Assembly: GCA_029204225.1 (NCBI GenBank)
Contig: CM055101.1
Location: 57,910,920-57,974,919 of the forward strand
DNA length: 64,000 nucleotides
Source: Diphasiastrum complanatum
Taxonomy: Eukaryota > Streptophyta > Lycopodiopsida > Lycopodiales > Lycopodiaceae
Reading direction: 5' to 3'
Shown: one piece after another, positions 20,045 through 30,570 of the stretch
Layout of the letters: the number at the start of each line of letters is the position of its first letter
Position numbering within the stretch: the stretch's first letter is position 1
Notes under the pieces: model-generated
Told to the model about the DNA's origin: nothing
The model's input: the letters and a program-made list of their open reading frames with translations, nothing else
Database searches by the model: none
Position numbers and translations under genes: made by a program

Positions 20045-21883
20045 TCACCATATCCATGATAGTGCCTCCTTGATGTTGACTTCTTTGATGAACTTGAGAG
20101 CTTTGCACCACTTGATCACTTTTTCCATTGATTTGTTCCATCCTTGAAACATATGGTTGATCCAAAAGCTCAAAAATAGCTGAAATTCCATGAGAAAATA
20201 AAGAGTCCTTCTTGACTCATAAGGATCACAAAGATCCAACATCATGTTACCAAGATCTCGAGAATTTGGCTCATCAACATTGGCAAGACTATGCATGCTA
20301 TAATAACCAAGAGTTCGCATCATATCTTCATGCTTGATTTCCATTCTAATCTCAGATCTAATGAGGCTAAATACTTCATTATGGAGATAAGTGTCCTTAG
20401 AGGATGATTCACTTACTCTCATAAAGAGTTTACAATTTGCCTCAATACATGAAAAAAGACAAATTTTCATACTATGAATGAGCAAATCACTCTTGCTCTT
20501 GCAAGATTCAAGAGCATACATTTGATGAAATAACCATTTGCTTTCTAATTGATCTAAAATCAATTTGAAATCATTAAGAACATCAACTATGTTCTCAAGA
20601 GAGACACCATACTCAACTAGTATTGCTTTACTCCAACTTTGAGTTGCAAAAGTCTCACCAAAGCAAATTGATTCACCAAATGACATATGAGAAGAAAGCA
20701 TAAGATCTATACCACTTGAAATGTGCTCCTCTTTCCCTTGAAATGTGAGCCATATGAGCTCAACCATGTCTCTTGATATTCTTCTTGGAATCATAACTTG
20801 AGAAGGACTCTCCTCCTCAATCCTTGGCACACTTGAACCTTGAGATGACTCCTTAAGATCAACTTCTTGGTGCTCCTCCTTGATGAAAATCCGAGACCTC
20901 CATGTCTCATAATGATCACAATAAACATGACCATACATTGTGCACTTTCTATGATCAACAATATTACTTATGCTAGAACCATAAGTCCAAAAATCACCAC
21001 AACTTGACATGATTTTTCTAATATTGAAATCAAGAACTATTTCCATCTCAATAAGGCTAACTACTTGCTTATGGATATAAGTGTCCACTTTGGATGCTTC
21101 ACTTATTCTCATAAGAAGTTTACAACTTGCCTTTAAAATTGAAAATTTACAACTTTCAACATTATGAATGAACACATCATTCATGATCTTATTGAAACCA
21201 AAAGAAAATACATCATGAAGACATTTCCATTTCCTTGTCTTTATACTCAATGTAAGTTTACAAGGAAAACATGCTTTGCTATCTATTAAGGCATCACACT
21301 CAACTAGTATTGCCTTAATCCACATTTGAGATACAAAAATCTCTTCAAAGCAAAATAGTTCTTCAAAAGATGTCATGAGAGCATAAATGGAACTATTTTC
21401 ATTTTGTGATTGCTCCTCCTTAATTTTGCTTGGTTTCTCTTGGATCATAACAATAACTTTGAACTTATCCAAAGTTCCAAACAAAATGCTTTCCAAGAAC
21501 ATGAAATAAATCCAAGTGACATTCATGAAAGAAACATCTTTCTTTGCATCTTGAACCAAACAATGCACTTCCAAATGAAAAACTTCTAGAGGTTTGAAAT
21601 GTGTGGTGATGTATTTTTGAAGACAACTCTTGTAAGTCCTTGTGAGACTCCAAGCCTCATGCATCTTTCCACAAAGGAAACACATTTCCTTAGATTTGTC
21701 CTTCTTGCCTTTGCATTTTGCACTTGAATCTCCATCCTTCACCTCGGCCCCCTTGCTTTGGTTCTCCTTGGATGGATTGGTCTTCATTTTGTAGCATCTT
21801 GAGACAAAATGATCTCTCTTGCCACAAAGGTTGCATTTAGGATCCTTACTTGCCTCCAATAGGTTGCCACCTATTGATGCCAT
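20045..21883 (-). CDS. 612-aa protein of the non-autonomous element, with a duplicated novel module
   Basis: An open frame on the minus strand extends to 22060; I place the start at 21883 because MASIGGNLLEA matches the MASINAYLLD start of the autonomous element. Numbering from the upstream Met at 22060, a CX2CX4HX4C zinc knuckle lies at 76-89. A second broken knuckle (CFLCGKMHE, 127-135) runs into an integrase relic (KPLEVFHLEVH, about 156-166) that has lost the catalytic Asp. Gag capsid, protease, reverse transcriptase and RNase H are absent. The C-terminal two-thirds carry two copies of a module about 165 residues long (about 229-392 and 458-622, offset 229-230). Each has SF-E/G-E..CF, a W-x-KAILVE block from the copia linker, CKLxMRxSExS, DTYxH, SLIxxEI and CDxYExxR. 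The function is unknown; RNA binding by the knuckle is plausible. An open frame of this length without catalytic domains suggests selection or very recent origin. Confidence 0.8.
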   Translation of the reverse strand: MASIGGNLLEASKDPKCNLCGKRDHFVSRCYKMKTNPSKENQSKGAEVKDGDSSAKCKGKKDKSKEMCFLCGKMHEAWSLTRTYKSCLQKYITTHFKPLEVFHLEVHCLVQDAKKDVSFMNVTWIYFMFLESILFGTLDKFKVIVMIQEKPSKIKEEQSQNENSSIYALMTSFEELFCFEEIFVSQMWIKAILVECDALIDSKACFPCKLTLSIKTRKWKCLHDVFSFGFNKIMNDVFIHNVESCKFSILKASCKLLMRISEASKVDTYIHKQVVSLIEMEIVLDFNIRKIMSSCGDFWTYGSSISNIVDHRKCTMYGHVYCDHYETWRSRIFIKEEHQEVDLKESSQGSSVPRIEEESPSQVMIPRRISRDMVELIWLTFQGKEEHISSGIDLMLSSHMSFGESICFGETFATQSWSKAILVEYGVSLENIVDVLNDFKLILDQLESKWLFHQMYALESCKSKSDLLIHSMKICLFSCIEANCKLFMRVSESSSKDTYLHNEVFSLIRSEIRMEIKHEDMMRTLGYYSMHSLANVDEPNSRDLGNMMLDLCDPYESRRTLYFLMEFQLFLSFWINHMFQGWNKSMEKVIKWCKALKFIKEVNIKEALSWIW

Positions 21884-22083
21884 GATGAGGAAGTAAAACT
21901 TTGTGATATGACTTTTCAAAATGTAATTTGTGACTCTCAAGAAACTAGATTTGAACACATTCAACAATCTAGAAGGATCTACACAAGACAAATTTTGAAT
22001 CATATCTCTTTTCAACCTAGTCAATTGGAAACTAATTTTTGCTTTGATCACTAAGACCAAAGCACTCTATCAAATCACAAAAA

Positions 22084-22800
22084 TCAGATTCAAACACCCC
22101 TATTGGACTCAACAAACACCAATGACTCTTTCTTTTGAGAGTTGGAATGGATTTGAAAAGATTTGACTCCTAGATTTTTCTTTTCTCTTGACTAGTTCAC
22201 TCAACTTTTGATATTCTTGAACAAAGGATGGGTTTTGTTTCAAATACTTGAAAATCAAACTCAATCACTTCTTTTGGACTCACTCTTGACCCAAATAATC
22301 TCACTCTTAAGATTTTGATTGAATTTGATTTGATTCGACAACAAATTAAACCACTAACTTTCACAAAAAAAAAATGATCTACACTAGATCACATAAACTT
22401 GACATGTATACTTGATTCAAACACACAAAGATCAGATCCAATCACGCCTTTTGGAATCCTCTTGACCCAAATAATCTCACTCTTGAGATTTGGAATGGAC
22501 ATGAAATGGTTTGATAACAATCTATGTCAATAATTTTTCACCAAGCTTAAAAATTAGACATCTAGAGATTCACAAAGATCCCAACCATGTATGAACACTC
22601 AAATATGGACTCCTCCTTGTTCTATACTCCCAATGGGATCACAACTTGACCCTCACCCTCTCACAAAGAAAGTTGAATTAGAACTTATTTGAGTTTCATA
22701 CATACAATGTCAAATTGTGCTCAAAAATTGAATTCATTCACCCCTATTGGACTCCACCAAGTACCAATGACTCTACCTCTTTAGAGTTGGAATGAAATTC
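22084..22800 (-). repeat. Degenerate repeats in the leader of the non-autonomous element
   Basis: The phrase CACCCCTATTGGACTC or a variant occurs at about 22096, 22265, 22441 and 22735. Each is followed by CTCACTCTTxxGA or ACTCTxxCTTTxGAG and by TTGGAATGGA-like text. It lies between the primer site and the ORF and has no coding sequence. Confidence 0.55.
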
Positions 22801-23473
22801 AAAAATGTGATACTTCTCTCTCACTAAGATATGTGCTTACAAAGAGCTAATGCCACTTAGCAAGATTTGATCACAATGAAGGAGACAATTTTTCCACCAA
22901 AGTCAAGAAATGAGTTACTAGAACTTGCCCTCTACAAAGGAAGGAACTCTTAGGATTTTTGGATCAAACACTACACATGTGACTTACACACCTCTATGAC
23001 TCTCTTTCAAGCCAAACAAAACTCAACTCTTTGAGTAGGAGTGGAACAATGTGACTTAGATCTCAAAAATCACTTCTAGAACTCTCCAACAATGCTTATC
23101 ACTTGTATTGGTAGATTTTGCCTTTATGAGTGTTTGTGCTCTAGAAATTCACTTAAGATTTCACTTGGAGGACTTATCCAAGGCTGACTTCTAGCACTTA
23201 GATGCTTCTAGTCTCAACCCTTTCACTCTTGAACACATCTAGAGTGAAGATACAATGGATTTCAATCTCTTCCCTTGCAAATCACTCCTTAATCTATGGT
23301 TTTTGGCAATCTTTCACTCTCAACTTTAATGCACACCCAAAGCATATGAAGATCAGCTTTAATGTACTGTAATAAAGATTCAAATCATCTATATGATTGA
23401 TCTATACCAAGAACAAATCAAAGGAATAGAAACAATGCATTACAAAGCTTGAAAAATGCACTAGATTGACTAG
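22801..23473 (-). other. Leader of the non-autonomous element, no gene
   Basis: Non-coding part of the long 5' region of the element. Confidence 0.5.
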
Positions 23474-23870
23474 TTTTGGGTGTATGAGGCATTAAATGCA
23501 CCAAAACTGAATTTTATTGCTCATAACAGGTTATGTACGGCCTCACACGTGTTGTAAGTACACATGAAGCCCACAAAAATATTTGGTACAAATATAATGA
23601 TTCTATCTATCTATTCAAACTCGCTACCTCAAGATTAGCTAGTTTCCAAAAAACCTGCTAGTTTGGGTGTATGAGTAAGATATAGCATCAAACTGAAAAA
23701 TATAGCTCCAAAACTGGTACTGTACGTCCTCACACGTGTGAAGAGTAACCCTGCATCCCACAACCAAGTTTGATGCACAAATATCAAGGCTAACTAACTC
23801 TTCAAACTCGCCCACTCAAGATTAGTGAGTTTTCTCAAAAAACTTGCCAATCTGGGTGTTGTTTAGATCA
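23474..23870 (-). repeat. Two tandem 188-190 bp repeats next to the primer site
   Basis: TTTGGGTGTATGAG starts at about 23474 and 23661, and a partial third copy (TCTGGGTGTT) begins at 23851. Each full unit contains a CACACGTGT core (23543 and 23730) preceded by TACGKCC. It is part of the transcribed leader of the element. Confidence 0.7.
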
Positions 23871-23892
23871 ATGCTTTAATCTCTTGTACTTG

Positions 23893-23904
23893 GCTCTGAT
23901 ACCA
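23893..23904 (-). other. Primer-binding site of the non-autonomous element
   Basis: The minus strand reads TGGTATCAGAGC directly beside the 5' LTR, the same tRNA-iMet type site as in the autonomous element. Confidence 0.9.
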
Positions 23905-24769
23905 TGTGAAATTTCAGAGAAATAAAGACCAAGAATGGATCTACATCAGATCCTCAAGAGGTTTTGGAAGCTAGATTACATGATCTACTAATCAACCAAT
24001 GATTAGATCTAGAATTAGATCAATTCCCCATCAAAAATCTAGCAAGAACAACAAGCAAATGATTAAACTTGAGACCTACTGCCTTCACACGTGTGAAGAA
24101 CAGTAACTGTACGGAATTACAGCAGAGAGTGAAGTACACAAGTGTTAGAAAGCAATAGAACCATAAAATCACAACACAAATATGAGAATACTCAAGATAT
24201 GCCTCCAAAACCAAGATCTTGCCTCATTGATTTCTCAAAGTGGATCCATCATGGATTAAATACAAAAATCATCATACTCTCTCTCTAAGACACTTCCAGC
24301 ACGTGTGAGACAGGTCATAGTGCTTATCCATATCCACTTTGGCTAAGATTCCATTAATTTGCCACATCATCATTGGTGGCTAGTGTTGACCTTCTAGATT
24401 CCTACAAATTAGGAGATAGGTCCTACAATCTAGGAGATTTGACTTTTGACATGTATGAAATCTATATACAATGGATCTGAACTTTCTATATGATATTTCA
24501 CACGTGGGAGACCACTCCTACCCATGTGATATAGCATTTTCTACCACTAGAATGGTGCCAAGTGTCATAATACTACTAAACTAGTTTTTGGCCAATTTAG
24601 CCACTAGTTTCCAATTTAAATGATATGTACAACATTTATGATCTATCTAAATGACTTAGGCATAGATTTCACACGTGGGAACAGGCTCCACACATGTCTA
24701 ATGATGATAGGTACAAGTCATTATGGTATTTACAAGATTTAACCAAGTTAGCTTTTGCCAATTTTAACA
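23905..24769 (-). repeat. 5' LTR of the non-autonomous element
   Basis: 865 bp, nearly identical to 19063-19927, with the CACACGTGTG dyad at 24084-24097. Confidence 0.93.
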
Positions 24770-24774
24770 TGTGA

Positions 24775-25800
24775 GACATGCCAAGTATTTTGCAAATAAC
24801 GCTAACTACCTAACCGTTGGATCTGGCAAGGATTGGTACTCTTGTGCATATGGATGTAGAGCTCTTTAGAAATCAGCTTATATTTCCCATGTGAACAATT
24901 GATGGATGATTGGCCAGTTCGGAGTATTAATCGTGATTCTGTCCAATGGCACTCCACATTCAGCCCACTGATTTTGTCGTGGCATGGAAACATAGTATGG
25001 ATTAACCCGCAATTGCTTTAGGTTCGCCACATAGCTTTTTATTGATTCGGACGTTGAGCAAGATAGTACATCAAACAAAGAAAGTGTAATATAAGTGAGT
25101 ATTTTGGAGTGAATACCACTTGAAGTTTCCTTTCTTTTCCATGAAAAAAGAACCACAAGCACTCGAACTTGTATAATGAAGATCTCCTTGAATATACATG
25201 TTGAGGATACTCCTTCTTAAACCTCGAATCCATCATAAGTTAATAATTCTCAATAGAAATAACTTGTGATGCTCCTTGAGATACAATGATTGACTCAAGC
25301 ATTTCCAAGTTTGAAAATAGATCTTCATGAATAATAATATCTCCATTCTCAAACACCTTTAAGATAGAGAATACAAAGGCTTTATAGCCAGGCTCCTTGG
25401 TGGATAAGCATCCAACCATGATCCATAAACTTGAATCCCTTTCATCCTTGCTTCCAAGAGAACACATGCAAAGCAATAACTTTCAAGTACACTAAGATAC
25501 ATAATCTTAGGCTTATAGTTGAACAAGACTCCATATGGTATATATATTCCAATAGTTCCATAACTCCACAAAGATTTGTATAATGGAATATAATCATGCA
25601 CCATAGAACTTGAAGAAACACTTGTGAAATTATCAATAAGAGTAGAAAAGTAAGTATCCCCCTTGCTTATTGATGAAGAAAGGTGAACATCTGAGTCTTC
25701 CAACTCCATTGGATGTAAAGTCTTGGTAGAAGACATCATAAATGGCTCCTTATGTTATGTTGCTATAAAACAAGCCTCTCTTGGCTTGATCTCCTTGTGG
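24775..25800 (-). pseudogene. Decayed copia integrase-linker remnant
   Basis: The minus strand first shows an integrase start (PMELEDSDVHLSSS, about 25715-25680). Further on come IPYGVLFNYKPKIMYLSVLE and KDERDSSLWIMVGCLSTKEP, and NGDIIIHEDLFSNLEMLE near 25320. These align block by block with the integrase C-terminus and linker of the intact element (TPYEMLYGKKPN, IKEDPSSTRGIMLGY, SRDVIFDE). The catalytic Glu region is missing and there are frameshifts. The pattern of shuffled, shortened integrase resembles the non-autonomous element at 19063-24769, so it may be an older relative. 24775-25000 contains the flank of that insertion and is otherwise unassigned. Confidence 0.65.
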
Positions 25801-26076
25801 TGGCCTAGTCGTTATAGATTTCCACAAAAATGATTTATTTATGTAGTATAAAGGTTTGATCATTCCCCAAGAGAGAGAATAATCTCATCTTTGCATGGTA
25901 AATGTATATATGTTGGTAAACGGACTGGTATGTATAAAATTCACAACGAATACTACAGTGACATAACTGGTTATCCAAAGATATTTGGGTAAATTGGCAC
26001 CCAGGAACACCAATGATGAACTGTTTTGGTCAAGGTCTGTAAATGTAAGGATTACTTTATCTTTCAGGGTCTTCAA
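25801..26076 (-). pseudogene. Short copia integrase C-terminal fragment
   Basis: The minus-strand block LGANLPKYLWITSYVTVVFV followed by NFIHTSPF resembles the copia integrase segment A-x-LPKxLW...YxxNRxPT after the catalytic Glu. There is a stop soon after. It differs from the neighbouring fragment, so it comes from another copia family. Confidence 0.45.
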
Positions 26077-27292
26077 GCATCAAGGAAACAATCAGAACTA
26101 ACAGCAACTAGCAATTAGATTCAGTAAGCAGAATCACATTAGCTAAAGATTCTTCTTAATCAAACACAGGGAATTAGTCTTTATTACATAAAGCAAGAAA
26201 AACAAAGCCTCAAACAATCTCGTTATCTGAACACATATCTCATTTAGAAATGAAAGAAGGTCTGCTAAGAAATGATGCTTAACAGCTTCGGCTAATACCA
26301 TGCACACATTAGTCTGAATTGTTACTTGCTGGTGTCGCCTGAAAATCCATATTAGAGTAACTGAAATTCAGTATAATATAAGAAATGTGTGTGACGCAAA
26401 CAGAACAATATCACAATCATCCACAGATCATACAAAGTGCGTTCGCACATATGATGAGAAGTAAATTTGTGAAAGATAGGAAAAAAGAAAGAAATGCTCA
26501 AGCTATAGGAACTCGCTCTTCTCTCTACTGATACTCAGCTCTGCGTAGAAATGCGTCAGTACAATGGCACGAAGTGTTGACCTTATAGGAACGATCATCG
26601 GTCTCAATGTTGTTTACGAAATGTTAAATGTCGAATCTGGACTTCTATTGCGTCTCTTTAGAATGTCGCAACTTCTACTTATAGTATGAATTTACAAAGT
26701 GCGAAATAGGCCTTTACATGTATTTAGGCACTATAGCACATTTTACGTACATGGAAATTGAAATTTTTTACAATATATGACATAACTCGGATAATGTGAA
26801 ATCATAAGTCTCCACATATTCCCTTTCTCAACTATGCAGTGGCTCGCCAACAATCTGATTTACATCCTTCTTTGTCGCTTTCGGCTAGCTGGCTTGTTGT
26901 GGAAAATTGCCTTGGCTCAGGCTTCATTCTCTTCGTTTTCCTGCTCCAATGTCAGCCCTTTTGTTGCCAAGAAATAGTTATTCTTCGATTTATAGTCTTC
27001 TTGAAATGATAAATTTGGATAACCACCCATTCCTTGATTGCCGATTGGTGCAAGGGGATTATCAATTAATATATTATTTACAAGATGTGTATACCAACTA
27101 TCCTCGGTCAGGATTTCAAACATCTCGACAGAAGGGATGGTTAGTGAAAGTGCAGCATATGTATAGTCGAGAAATTTCGCTTTAATATACATTTGTCGAA
27201 CAGATAGGAGGGCATAAGAAATAAGCGAAGCAATATTTACATGGCTGTACGTATAGTATGGTCTAGTTATTGGGTTAGTGGAGCGAAGTATA
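26077..27292. other. Unassigned spacer
   Basis: No recognised gene. An uninterrupted 91-codon stretch on the minus strand (26917-27192) has no features I can interpret. It lies just downstream of a copia RNase H relic, so this may be an old LTR region. Confidence 0.4.
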
Positions 27293-28440
27293 CTATTTGT
27301 TTTTTAATAAATTAAAGCGTGACTTTAACAGCCCTTTAGTCATGATATCAGCTGCCATTCTGGCTGTGGGACAGAATTGAACAAATAGCTGTGCTTCCTG
27401 AACTAGATCGCGCACAAAATGATATTGAATGCTTATGTGCTTGCTTCTTTTGTGAAAACCAAAATTCTTAGTAAGAAACAGACAGCCCTGATTATCAGTA
27501 AACAAGGTTATTGTTTGTTCAATCTGAAATTCTTGCAGCAAGCTTTTTAACCACAGGTACTCTTTACTCGCATGACATAATTCCCATGTATTTTGCCTCT
27601 GTAGAAGGAAGAGCTACTGAGTTCTGTTTCCGGCAGCTCCAGCTGATGGCTGATCCTGCTAGCATAAAAATGTAAGTACATGTGGATTTCCTGTCATCTG
27701 AATCTCCCCCCAGTCTGAGTCAGCAAATCCCCCCCCCCCCCCCCCCCCCCCCCAACAATCATGCTTTCATTGTTGTTTTGAAAAATGATCCCATAGCTTG
27801 AACTCCCCTTTAGATATTTGAGGACTCTTTTTGCAGCTAGCCAATGGTCCTGGCCAGGATCTCTTAAGAATTGGCTAAATTTCGTTGAGGCAACTGCAAT
27901 GTCTGGGCGTGTACACACCATTGCTTACATCAGGGATCCTACCAGATAGTTCTATAAGGTTTATTAGTCATCATTTCCCTCTCTTGCTCAGATGTGGCCG
28001 ATGAAACACTGCAGCAATCATGCATCTGAAAAGTGTCCAACAGCATAGTTTTCTTGTGTAATCCACATTAAGCCTCTATTTCCGTCCTTATTCTTGGATT
28101 CCTAAGCAATAATGGATTGCCCCTAGGTCTTTCATATCAAATTCCTGACTGAGTCTCCTTTTACAATCATTCAGTGCAATTTTGTCATTGCAAACGAGAA
28201 TTAAATCATCGACATAAATGGCTAAACAAAGAACAATGATCCTGATATTTTCATGTACAAGCTTGGGTCAGAATAGCATCTACTGAAGCCGTTTTCAAGA
28301 AAGAACTTGTCAATTTTTTGATACCAAAAGTTCTTTACGATCTTCAACCCGTAGACGGCTTTATTCACTCTGCAAACTTGGTGTCCATCTGTCTGAAAAC
28401 CGGGGGGCTGCTTCATATAGACTTCTTCCATAGTATACAT
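27293..28440 (-). pseudogene. Ty1/copia reverse transcriptase-RNase H remnant (family D)
   Basis: The minus strand starts at EEVYMKQPPGFQTDGHQVCR (reverse transcriptase, about 28430) and VYGLKIVKNFWYQKIDKFF. It breaks in the YVDD region and continues with RNase H: VCTRPDIAVASTKFSQFL (about 27915), then TDNQGCLFLTKN and KRSKHISIQYHFVRD to a stop at 27293. A poly-C tract interrupts it at 27729-27753. Several frameshifts are present. The 5' part of the element is gone, and the left edge of the reverse transcriptase is duplicated at 29982-30098. Confidence 0.8.
27729..27753. repeat. Homopolymer of 25 C
   Basis: An uninterrupted run of C inside the family D RNase H relic; the minus strand is a G-run able in principle to form a quadruplex. 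Confidence 0.97.
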
Positions 28441-28445
28441 CTTAT

Positions 28446-28706
28446 TTAGTCTTTGCTTGAACTGCGGGAGGAAATGGACAAGATCATGAAGGAGAGTAGA
28501 CCTATGAAGATAACAAGAATACTAAGTATATCCCTGAATCTAACATAGTGGTCATAAAATACTTCAGCATTGGGTTGCGCAGTCCTGAAAACATGTAGAA
28601 AAGGGCAAAATAGGGAATGGAAGTAGTCTAAGTTCATAGAAATTCCAGACTCAGTCATAAATGCACTAAGGGTGCTCTCACGGCTAGATCCAGAAGACGA
28701 CGCCAT
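28446..28706 (-). CDS. Hypothetical 86-aa protein with hydrophobic C-terminal segment
   Basis: The minus-strand ORF starts MASSSGSSRESTLSAFMTES and ends with a hydrophobic stretch (ILSILVIFIGLLSFMILSIS) that could span a membrane. The Ser-rich start and an in-frame ATG after a TTGACCG leader look like a first exon, but no splice continuation is certain. It abuts the reverse transcriptase remnant that begins at 28440, so its 3' end may be lost. I do not recognise the family and it may be a chance ORF. Confidence 0.25.
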   Translation of the reverse strand: MASSSGSSRESTLSAFMTESGISMNLDYFHSLFCPFLHVFRTAQPNAEVFYDHYVRFRDILSILVIFIGLLSFMILSISSRSSSKD

Positions 28707-29971
28707 CGGTCAAAGGCAAATATCGCTTCTGTGTGCGAGGTAAGCAAATAGGAAAAAGGTGGTTGTTAAGAACGCGCACAAGAGCGATATGTATGGAAAA
28801 TAAACTTGGAATATTGCACTTGTGCGCAAGTAGACCACTAGCTACAGGAGATCATACAAGTGGCGTGCACAAGAGCGATATACGAGGAAAAAAAAACAAA
28901 AAAAATAATTGGGTTGCGTGCCTTTTATAGGTAATTTTTCACACATGCCTTTTATAGCCGCCCAATTCATCCATATTACAACACTCGTGTGACCTGCCAA
29001 CTTTGACATGTGTCACATGCTCCTTGCATGAAAAATTGACACGTGGCAGAACATGATTCGCTACCACCTCGCACATGCGACAAGACGTCTGTTCGCACGT
29101 GCGAGCCATGCGATAAAAGGACTTCGCCCTTGAGGCATTTTTTTTTCACTTTTTTTTTGCTCAAATTGCCTCCACCCGAGATTAGTCATTTCCTTCATGT
29201 CCTCAAAGATTTTCATCTTTGTATTCGTGATTGATAATTTTTGTTTTTATGCTCTGGTCAAAAACCATACTAAAACATAGAAAAAATCGAAGCTTAGTAG
29301 GAGCAACATAATTTAATCCAATTGCTTTTCAAGAAATTCACGTTACGATTGTTGGTATTTACATAGAAAGCAAGAATCACAAAAAAAGAAAAAGGCAAGA
29401 GCGTGCGTAAAAAAAAGAAATTGTATTCTTTTTTTTGCTTACAGACAATACAATGCAAGCAAGCTTTTAAGGTTTCAAGCAGCCTATGCATGCCAAGAAG
29501 AGGGCACCTTAGATTTGACAATGGAGGGGTGAATAGCTTACGCCAAACTAGCACACCTTGCAATTTGCTTACACGAACCAATGATTGTAATATCAATTTA
29601 GATATATGCCAATCAAATTGTCAAGTTATTTAAATGTGTTTTAGATTCCAACCCTAGCTCATGCAAATTGTCAAGTTATTTAAACGTAATAGATACATGT
29701 TGCATATTATGCCCATTTTCAAATAAATTAAAAAGCAGAAAATGCATGTGTTTTTTTCAAAGGCAGATTCTCCTTTTTTTTTTTCTACCCGTCTGTGCCC
29801 GTCCATACGGATTTCGTACAGCCGTCACGTGGCACGTTTGTGTTGGTCAATCAAAGTCAAACTTGCCTATTATGCTTTGTAATGTGATTCTAAAAAAATT
29901 TCAGGTATCCATTACGCAATGGAAAGAGCCGAGCAAAGGCCATTCTGCTCAGTTCGGCTTTCCAAAAAAAT
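28707..29971. other. Unassigned spacer
   Basis: No recognised gene. It contains repeated GTGCGCACAAG/GCACAAGAGCGATAT text (about 28769-28788 and 28865-28880) and CGCACGTGCGAG-type palindromes near 29095. Confidence 0.4.
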
Positions 29972-30205
29972 TTAGGCTGTCAATTTTTTGATACCAAAAG
30001 TTCTTGACGATTGCTTCAACCCGTAAAGGGCTTTATTCAGTCTGCAAACTTGGTGTCCATCTGTCTCAAAACCCGGGGGCTGCTTCATATAGACTTCTTC
30101 CTGCAAGTTCCCATGCAAAAACACCATCTTTGCATCCATTTGTTCTATTTCCATGTCCCATCTTGTTGCCCGTGCCAACAATAATCTGAAGGAAGTCATT
30201 TTCAT
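29972..30205 (-). pseudogene. Ty1/copia reverse transcriptase fragment (family D, second piece)
   Basis: The minus strand shows EIEQMDAKMVFLHGNLQEEV then YMKQPPGFETDGHQVCRLNK, ALYGLKQSSR and a break. It overlaps the 28318-28432 fragment by about 115 bp at high identity but extends upstream where that one extends downstream. Together they look like the two sides of a rearranged element. Confidence 0.75.
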
Positions 30206-30570
30206 TACTGGGGCAAAAGCGCACTAGTGGACATTTTCAAACAATATATTGTTTTAACAATTTAGAAGCACTACGATGTGTGTTGTCTGTAAGAGAAAAT
30301 GTCACTTTGTTGAACACCAAACTAGGTTTATACTTTTCCTGTTAGTTCAGATCCCGGATGGTGAGCAAGTTATAGCTTCTAATCCTCAGATCGCCTCATC
30401 CTCCATTCCATCATCCTTCAAAGACATTCAAGCTTTCATATGTGTTTGCAAAAAATGTTGTATGATCTTTTAGTATGTGTTGCACATGTCAAAATCGCAA
30501 TGTCAGTCTTATGCTTGGATTAGATTATATAGTTGAATCGAAAGCAGCTCTAATCATTTATACTAACCAT

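Larger units (their letters stand above)
19063..24769 (-). mobile_element. Complete non-autonomous copia-derived LTR retrotransposon
   Basis: A 5707-bp element on the minus strand with two 865-bp LTRs (TG...CA), nearly identical (I find C/A differences near 19266 and 19327). It has an exact TGTGA target duplication, a TGGTATCAGAGC primer site and a GAGGAGGAG polypurine tract. It lacks protease, functional integrase, reverse transcriptase and RNase H. It shares the primer site, polypurine tract, LTR 3' terminus (AATTTTAACA-type) and ORF start (MASI) with the autonomous element at 10609-16766, so it is probably mobilised in trans by such an element. Confidence 0.93.

Noticed and set aside
26917-27192. 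A 91-codon ORF on the minus strand
   Set aside because: There is an equally long frame on the other strand, no domain, and no splice or promoter signals to support either.
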